Under the pieces are notes generated by a model. It worked only from the letters and a program-made list of their open reading frames with translations. It ran no database searches and was not told the DNA's origin. A DNA stretch of 64,000 nucleotides from Sycobia sp. Sy_11 (taxonomy: Eukaryota > Arthropoda > Insecta > Hymenoptera > Epichrysomallidae): assembly GCA_018907035.1 (NCBI GenBank), contig JACCIC010000004.1, positions 2,223,501-2,287,500 of the forward strand, read 5' to 3'. Within the stretch, counting starts at the first letter, position 1; each line of letters begins with the position of its first letter. The position numbers and the translations under genes were made by a program. This document shows positions 57,126-64,000 of the stretch, piece after piece.

Positions 57126-58724
57126 GTAAGAAATATAAATTTCTTTTTATAGAAATCATGTACATTATTCGTATTTTTTTAACATCGAAATGTTTAGACA
57201 AGGTGATAAATTCTTCCGTAAATTACATTGTCTAGAGGTAAAAGCAATGTATTGCAGAGAAAAACACAGTATTGGAAGCTGACGTTCTATAACATCATAT
57301 CATTTTGATAAATATTATCAGAACGATATGATGGCTCAGTACTAAAAATTATCATTAGATAGTTTCGTATTCATAAATATACTGTTATTAAATATTTGTT
57401 TTATATAAACTGTAAAACAAAATATATTTAAAAATATATCTATTATATATTTATAAAAAAAATAATAACGAAGTCAATTTTCCAATTTTGATTAATATTC
57501 ATGCTAATACAGTCAACGATCATTTTTATTATAAATAATACAGCGATAGATATAAAATAAAATCTTTTAATTAATTAAATTTTTGATCTCTGAATAATAT
57601 GCTGCTTTTAAGTCCGCTGAAGATACGTGCATGCAATACAGCACTAGTTTTACAAGGAAATAATTCAAATATTACGATATTTTTCATCATAGTTTAAAGC
57701 TTTTACGGATGATATTTTTCAACCAAGCTGTATGTACAAATGATATATTAAAATTCTTAATATTTTTAAAATAACATTATAAGTATTCTGCATTCCAAAA
57801 TCAAAAAATATTTATAATAGGCAACTTTATTACTAACTGCTTTACTGGTGCGAATATAATGCATTTTTTTATATATATAGATTTTATTCTGTAGACTATT
57901 TATATACATCAGTCACAGCATGCTTTAATCCTTCAGATATAGCCATAATAATATTAAATGAAGTAGGTTCAGGAGATCTAGCTGGCTATTCGGTCCCGTT
58001 TCTTCGTCCTATCTATGTATATGGAAAAAAATTATTAAGATATGCTCGAACATGGAGACCGCAATGATAACCTGCGCTATCCTGTTGAAGAGGTATAAAA
58101 AATGTAGTAGAAAATTTTCATATTTATCAGCAATTAATTTTTAAGAGCAAGATTATTTTCCATAATAAATGGGCCTTTATTAATCCTGATGTTCAATCAT
58201 ACTTGCCTAAATGTTCATTTTTTTATGGTATTGTAAATGAGTTATCAATAATATGGTGCAAATTATTTGCACTACAATATATCCTGTAATGTCTCTTATA
58301 ACATCTGTTTTGTTTTATGTTTTTAGATTCTTATGATAAAAATAGATCATGTTATTATTTTCTGTTCATTTTTCTTTGTTTTACATTTGATTCGTCACCA
58401 CGAAGATCTCCAGTATCAGTTAATATTTAGAAATATAAATGGTGTTCTTAGGTCTGTAATGTCAAAATTTGCTCTTAGGTACTTATATACTACTGTGCCA
58501 AGAAAATAGATAAAAATTTATATTACTACTGTGTACAAATATGAGTTCAATTCAAGTCAAACTTCCCAGGTTTCTCAATTGGGACAAATGTTTTTATTTT
58601 TAAATTCGTAGTACTGTCAGAGTTATCTGTGCCAATTTTCACGCAATTATCTTCATTTGTTATATAGTTACGCTTCTGTTTTGTGAACAAAGACAAGTTG
58701 TCTCTTCGGTTTTTACAATATCTG
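57126..58724. other. ALiX intron 7, first part, nothing recognised
   Basis: AT-rich sequence. No further ALiX exon recognised. Minus-strand frames near 58547-58804 are accidental. Confidence 0.45.
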
Positions 58725-59560
58725 AAATTATTCAACAAAGAAGTAGTATTAAATTTTGTGCGCGAAATGAAATATCGGCCATCGAAACGTTCAAAATATT
58801 GCAAAAGGCCTTTGGTGAGAAGTCAATGTCAAGAGCAAGTGTTTTTGATTGGCACAAATTGTTCAATGAAGGTCGAGAACGTGTTGAAGACGAACCACAT
58901 CAAAGACGACCAAGAACATCTACTGATGGGCTACAGATCCACAAAATCAAAGAATTGGTTGCGTAAAATCGTCAATTGACTACTAGAGCGCTTGCTGATA
59001 TTGTTGAAATTTTAAATGGGTCAGTCAATATCTTTTTGAAAGACATTTTGTGCCTGAAAAGAGTGCAATCTCGATCGGTGTCAAAAACACTCAATTTTTT
59101 AGAAAAATAACGTCGTATGGAGGTCTGTGAAACGTTGCTTTCGGACTGTCAGGACAAGATGGAACGCATAATAACTGAAGCTGAGACTTGGATCTACACG
59201 TACGATCCAGAAACAACCGATTAATCGAGCGAATATCGTGCCAAAGGAGAGCGGAGGCCGAAACATCAAGGTTATACTCACTGTTTACTTCGTTTATCGT
59301 AGTGTGGTGCATTATGAATTCCTTCCAACTAGCCAAACGGTTAATAAAGAATATTATTGGAGTGTTATGCATCGTTTGCGTGAAGCTATGCGTCTCAAAA
59401 GACCAGATTTATGGAAAGACAACTCTTGGTTTTTGCATTACAATAATGCACCAGCTCACACTGCATTGAATTTATGTGAACATTTCGCAAAAAATTCAAC
59501 CAATATCGTTCAAACAACTCTGTATATTTCTCCTTCTTCTATCCTTCTATTCAGGTAGGC
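58725..59560 (+). pseudogene. mariner family H transposase (GVQW3-like group), decayed
   Basis: N-terminal frame: IQQRSSIKFCARNEISAIET, FKILQKAFGEKSMSRASVFD, WHKLFNEGRERVEDEP, then a stop after IKELVA. First catalytic region near 59180 reads ITEAETWIYTYDPETTD (GDE changed to AE). Frame 59238-59555: VVHYEFLPTSQTVNKEYYWS, MRLKRPDLWKDNSWFLHYNN, APAHTALNLCEHFAKNS; the HDN catalytic Asp is replaced by Asn. After that the YSPDLAP region decays. No terminal repeats located. Confidence 0.85.
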
Positions 59561-59777
59561 AATTTTTACATATTGTTGAAGTATCTCTAGTTTGTCCTTT
59601 TTAATTATTGCCAATATCGACTTAATTAAAGGCGATGTAAACGCAGGGGCCTATGTTACTTCTCATATTTTTTTATTGAATTTGGAGATCATAAACTAAA
59701 CGATGCTCAGATTCGCGTTTTTAGGAATTTATTTTTGAAACTCCTTTAAATCATACAGACAGGCATGAGTTATTTTT
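59561..59777. other. Spacer before SINE copy 3
   Basis: No feature seen. Confidence 0.4.
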
Positions 59778-59980
59778 TATTATTTTTTTTTTGTTATTTA
59801 ACGTCGCTCTATTTATGCGTCCAAATATCGGCGCTAATCAGGTCTACGATGTGTTTGTAAACTAAGCACATGTAAATTATTACAGCGGTGCTTGTGTCAA
59901 TCGGCCGAGACCGGGATTCTAACTCGGATCACCAAGTTACTAGTCCTTCGCTCTAGCGATCGAGCCATCGTAGGCCTCTG
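59778..59980 (-). mobile_element. tRNA-derived SINE, copy 3
   Basis: T-run at the left (59782-59793), then TTATTTAACGTCGCTCTATT, ACAGCGGTGCTTGTGTCAAT, CGGCCGAGACCGGGATT, ending GCGATCGAGCCATCGTAGGC. Read on the minus strand this is tRNA-like head, body and A tail. About 10 bases (GACGGAGG region) are missing relative to copies 1 and 2. Same orientation as copies 1 and 2, antisense to ALiX. Confidence 0.87.
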
Positions 59981-60713
59981 CATGAGGTATTTTATTGTCC
60001 CATAGCATTTCGTAACAGACAGTAGATTATTAGGTAGATTCGCTGCCCATATAACGTTTTTTTTTTCAATTTTATCATTCTATCGTTTAAAGTAAGCGAG
60101 TCTATGTTTCCTACTCCCTTCCAGTCTAATATTCTTGAAACTTTTTATTTGCGTATGCTCTTTCCACGAAATTTATATAATTTAGCGTTTAAATTGTAAA
60201 TTAAACATATGTTCCGTCGTGTCCAAAAAATCTATAATCTCATTAAATTTCCTTTAGTTTATATTTGTTTTCAGTAGTCTATTAAGGATGTGTCACAGTT
60301 TCACGAGCATGCTCTTAAGCTCTTCAAAATTGATATGTTGTTAACAGAAATAAAAAGATAATGTATGCAAAATTTCAGGAAGGTTTATGGATTTATATTT
60401 TGAAAAGTATAGCTGTTTTACTTATAGAGAAACGAAAAGATTGACAATTTTTTAAACTTATTTTAATGAAATAGTATAATTTTGGTCTAGGCTCTATTAA
60501 ATTTTGTGTTGTGATAAATAAACATCTGAAAAATAGATGTTTAGGAATATCTCTTAATATTGACAGTTCATGGAAACCGACGCATTGGTGATGAGCCTGA
60601 GCGCATCCTGAACGATCAGAAAAATTCTATCGAAATATAATTCACAAGAGCTGATTAGTAGAATCATAATGGAACGTGTGAGATAAAGAAATTCGGTATT
60701 GGAGCCTACAAAA
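59981..60713. other. ALiX intron 7, nothing recognised
   Basis: AT-rich unique sequence. Confidence 0.4.
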
Positions 60714-60715
60714 TA

Positions 60716-61877
60716 TTAGGTTTATCAAATATCTCCCTTCCGCTTTTTGGTCTTATGAATTTCGCGGCTATGTACAAAGCGCTACATAGCTCATATTTGG
60801 CAATACTATACATCATCATCAAAGGCCTTGACATAACGTACAAAACGACGCTATGTATGATTAGTTTGGATATTTCGTTCAAAAGTTATAGACGTCGAAA
60901 TTCGTACTATTTTAAAGTTTTCCTTCGTCAAAGGGCAATCCGCTAGAGAAACGTTCCGCGATATTAATGGTGTTTTGGAGAATGGCACGCTATCACTTCG
61001 AACCGCGGAGGAATGGTTTTAACAATTCAGAGCCGGTGAAAACGACGCCATGGATAAGCCAGCCGGCGGAAGACCTGTGACGACGAATACCGATCAAACC
61101 ATGGAATTTATCGAGTTAGACTGGAATATGGCATGTCCTGACATCGCCCAGGAGATGAGTGTTAGTTACCAAACCATTTCAAACCTTTTGCAGAAGGCTG
61201 AATACAAAAAAAGCTTGATGTTTAGGTGCTGCATGATTTGACGCAAAAAAACCTTCTGGACTGAATCAACGTCGGCGATGTGCTGCTGAAGCGGAACGAA
61301 CTCGACCCATTTTTGAAGTGGATGGTGACTAGCGACGAAAAATACATCACATACGACAATATCAAGCGAAAACGGTCGTGGTCCAAGACCGGTGGACCGT
61401 CCCAAACAGTGGCCAAGCCGAGATTGACGGCCAGGAAAGTTTTGCTGTGTGTTTGGTGGGATTGGAAGAGAATCATCTGCTATGAGCTGCTCCCATATGG
61501 CTAGACGCTTAATTCTACCATCTAGTGTGAACAAGTGGACCGCTTGATGTAGGCTATCGACCAGAAGCATCCACAATTGGCCAACAGGAAGGGTGTAGTG
61601 TTCCATCAGGATAACGCCAGACCACACACTTCTTTGATGACTCGTCAGAAGCTACGGGAGTTCGGATGGGAGGTTTTATCGCATCCATCATATAGCCCGG
61701 ACATAGCGCCAAATTATTACTACCTGTTCCTATCTATGTCGAACGCCCTTGGTGGTATAAAGTTGAACTCAAAAGAGGCTTGTGAATAGTGGCTGTCCGA
61801 GTTCTTCGCAAATAAGGAGAGGGGTTTCTACGAGAGGGGTATTATGAAGTTGCCGTCTAGATGGAAACAGATTGTCT
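60716..61877 (+). mobile_element. mariner family D copy 4, 3' truncated
   Basis: Left end TTAGGTTTATCAAATATCTC after TA 60714-60715. It runs through the whole gene but is cut at about 61877, inside the last codons, where the Kolobok-like copy 3 begins. The right terminal repeat is missing. Confidence 0.9.
60970..61877 (+). pseudogene. mariner D transposase, broken
   Basis: N-terminal part: [40 protein letters not shown] (61050-61200). Then [40 protein letters not shown] (first Asp), a stop at [24 protein letters not shown] (second Asp), [13 protein letters not shown] (third Asp lost, as in copy 2), stop after KEACE. Copies 2 and 4 share the NYYYLF change, so they derive from one defective parent. 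Confidence 0.88.
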
Positions 61878-62718
61878 TCAATTTCTTCAAGTTTCAATGG
61901 ACCGTTCACTCCGGAGTCTGATTTCATAATCGGCATTTATTTTAGTGGGGTTGGCAATAGGTTTGCCTGGCTTGCTAAAAGCGACCAAGCAATTCACTAA
62001 AACTGTCTTTCCGAATAAAACCTACAGTATATTGATTGGCTCTTATTCGAGAAAATAAGTTCTGCACAATTTACGAAGTCTCTTCAGCTTAATTTTAGTA
62101 TAGCTTTAAAAGAGTTGTTAGCTGTTTAAAAGAGTTTAGAGCATCTGAAGCTGTTGCTTTCTGCTATTCGCACCAAGAGCGACTTGGGCATTGGTTGTGC
62201 TGTGGGTTTTCGTGGGTGGATCTGTAGTAATAATAAGTAGACCAAATTGCATTTTTCATCTTGTCAATTGAATCGTGCTTACGTCGAATAGCCAGTCCAT
62301 AGTAAACCGTCAATTTATCTATCATTTTAGCACTAAGCTTCCGTTTGCCAGAAAAGCTTTTTCTTTTTATGACTTTTCCTGTTTTCGTTTTTGTATCAAC
62401 TACGCTTTTATGTACGTATATACTCGCTGTATGGCTCAAATATACAAGAAATATCCAAAAAGATGCTTTCAATAAGCAATGAATGTAGGATTTATAAATC
62501 AAAACAATCGCTCTCCAAGTAAGCGCGCCGCACAATTGTCAATCAGAATTACGAATATGTAAAAATCCTACTTGGAGCAACGAATGTTTAAATACTCACA
62601 ACTTTATCCAATTTGCTCTGATTAACTTGAAATTTCGATACAATATTCTTGAGATATAAAGCATTCATTTAAAAAAATATAAAAAATGGCCAAAAAAAGT
62701 TTAAATACCTTACCCCCC
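61878..62718 (-). mobile_element. Kolobok-like TTAA element, copy 3, one end only
   Basis: Right end, read from the right, AAGGGGGGTAAGGTATTTAA next to TTAA 62719-62722. The subterminal block (GAGTATTTAAACATTCG, TCGAAATTTCAAGTTAATC) matches copies 1 and 2. The left end is not preserved: it abuts the truncated mariner D copy 4. Confidence 0.75.
62160..62420 (-). pseudogene. Middle piece of the Kolobok-like transposase
   Basis: Reads [74 protein letters not shown]. The [16 protein letters not shown] segment followed by a PQH--CP---SWC metal-binding-like end is diagnostic of the Mutator-like transposase group seen in copy 2. The N-terminal half is deleted. Confidence 0.8.
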
Positions 62719-62722
62719 TTAA

Positions 62723-64000
62723 CTTTGGAATATAAATGCGCTGTTATCACAACCTACGCTTACTTATTAACAAAGTAATTTATTTTATTAAACAATAAGT
62801 AAAGTAAGCAAAAATATACGATTACTACCAAATAAATTCTTTTTCAATAACAAATATTATCTACTATTTTTTTTAATGTTTACCAAGTTAAACATTTTCA
62901 GTTTTTGTTTCTTTAATTTGACATTCTATAGAATCATGTTCACAATGATCAAAAATACCAATCATAAGATGTATAAATAACACTGATAGACGTATTGATT
63001 ATTCATAAAAACATTATAAAACGGTTATTTTACCTATATTTTATAGCCCATATACTTATTTTACCAAAAAATAGCTTTAAATAATGAAATTGGTAACTTT
63101 TACATTTGAGAGGGACTGTCCCCTTCTGAAACTCTTATTTACCTTTCAAGACATACAGTATACATATAAAAGTCCACATACTTATCTGCTAATCTATCCT
63201 TCATTTGTTTGATTATTCTTGTTTTCTGTAAGTTTGGTAGATTTGGCAGGTTTTATCATTTTTCTCATCGGTTTTCTATTTCTTCTTCGGTCTTTAAATT
63301 GCGCTAGATTTGTAACATCCGCTATTCGTGCATTATATATTACGTAGTTTATTATCTGTCTTGCTGCCGTTAGAATATTGACCTACACTTTCTTCATCTC
63401 TTTTAGAGTGGTATTGACATTCATTTGTAATCTCTTCCTTGAATTTTTTGCAGCGATAACGCAATATGTCAACTGGTATAATTTATAACATGCAGTTATG
63501 TAGGAAAATTCTTCAAAAAATTAAGAATTGACTTCAATCCAATCTTAGTGGCATATATTTCTGAAGTAGTAAGAATTAAACAAAGAATATTTTATTCACG
63601 TTTACCTCTAAAGTTGCCTTCAGATAAGGCGACTCCGCCATTGCAGCTGAGCCTAACTCCTTCTACTTGAACACACGATCATACCTCACTCCTTATTTTC
63701 ACATATTACCTTTTTCATAACTTCTTTTTGTTGTAAGATTTTAGCTGAAGCAACGATAATGAAATAAATAATTTTTTTAGTTTTATCGACATTTATTAAT
63801 TATTAATTTGAATGATAAAATTTAAAATAACTAATATTAAAAAAGTTATTTTTTAGTGTATGCATGGTGATTATTTGTCAACAAGAATCTATTTATTATT
63901 TTTCTAAATCTTCATTTATTAATACAAATGAAAAATTAAAAAGTATTTATCCTAAAAATATCTTGTAAAAATATTCATTTTTTTTAAACTAATATAGATT
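62723..64000. other. ALiX intron 7, end of window, nothing recognised
   Basis: AT-rich. Around 63220-63470 the minus strand shows short open stretches without a known motif. No ALiX exon recognised. Confidence 0.4.

Noticed and set aside
57126..64000. Further ALiX exons for the end of the V domain and the Pro-rich tail
   Set aside because: Searched by eye for the expected helices and Pro-rich strings on the plus strand; none found, so they are assumed to lie beyond the window.

Overview
The window is eukaryotic nuclear DNA: AT-rich, split by short exons with GT...AG introns, full of TA, CT, GA and pentanucleotide microsatellites, and crowded with DNA transposons. No bacterial operon, CRISPR array, rRNA or true tRNA gene was seen. 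The many mariner families, a honeybee/ant-like mix of mariner, Tc1, Helitron, Kolobok-like and Penelope-like elements, and the sequence of the host gene point to an insect, most likely a hymenopteran such as an ant. That is inference; no database search was possible.

One host gene accounts for the conserved coding sequence. It is the ALiX/PDCD6IP gene (Bro1-domain ESCRT adaptor) on the + strand. Seven exons are visible (3312-3413, 14522-14744, 26190-26313, 28695-28872, 40933-41094, 56703-56846, 56910-57125). All splice in frame to 383 codons covering the second half of the Bro1 domain and much of the V domain. The N-terminal exons lie before the window and the rest of the V domain and the Pro-rich tail lie after it. 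Five of the six introns are 2.4-15.6 kb long and one is 63 bp.

The introns are a layered transposon deposit. Intron before exon 1: a decayed mariner (family A) with a TTAA-flanked insertion inside its terminal repeat. Intron 1: a pentanucleotide array joined to a Helitron-like element, a deletion copy of mariner B, a candidate LTR, a Penelope-like inverted-repeat element, a second Helitron-like element and a composite mariner C. Intron 2: a Kolobok-like element, a Tc1 element, a Penelope-like reverse transcriptase fragment, the only intact transposase gene of the window (mariner B, 21511-22548), a perfect 50-bp-arm palindrome, a mariner D remnant, a third Helitron-like element and a long foldback element. 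Intron 3: a tRNA-derived SINE and a LINE remnant. Intron 4: a second Tc1 element, candidate antisense exons of an unknown gene, mariner E, mariner D twice head to head. Intron 5: a Kolobok-like element split by a SINE, several mariner remnants, mariner B copy 3. After the last exon: mariner H, a SINE, mariner D copy 4 and a third Kolobok-like element.

The elements most worth attention are the intact mariner B (catalytic triad D156, D249, D284, both terminal repeats, TA duplication) with two short deletion derivatives; the TTAA-specific Kolobok-like family together with a foldback element that has similar ends; the head-to-head minisatellite in the Helitron-like family; and two spliced-looking antisense coding segments at 31.3-31.5 kb.
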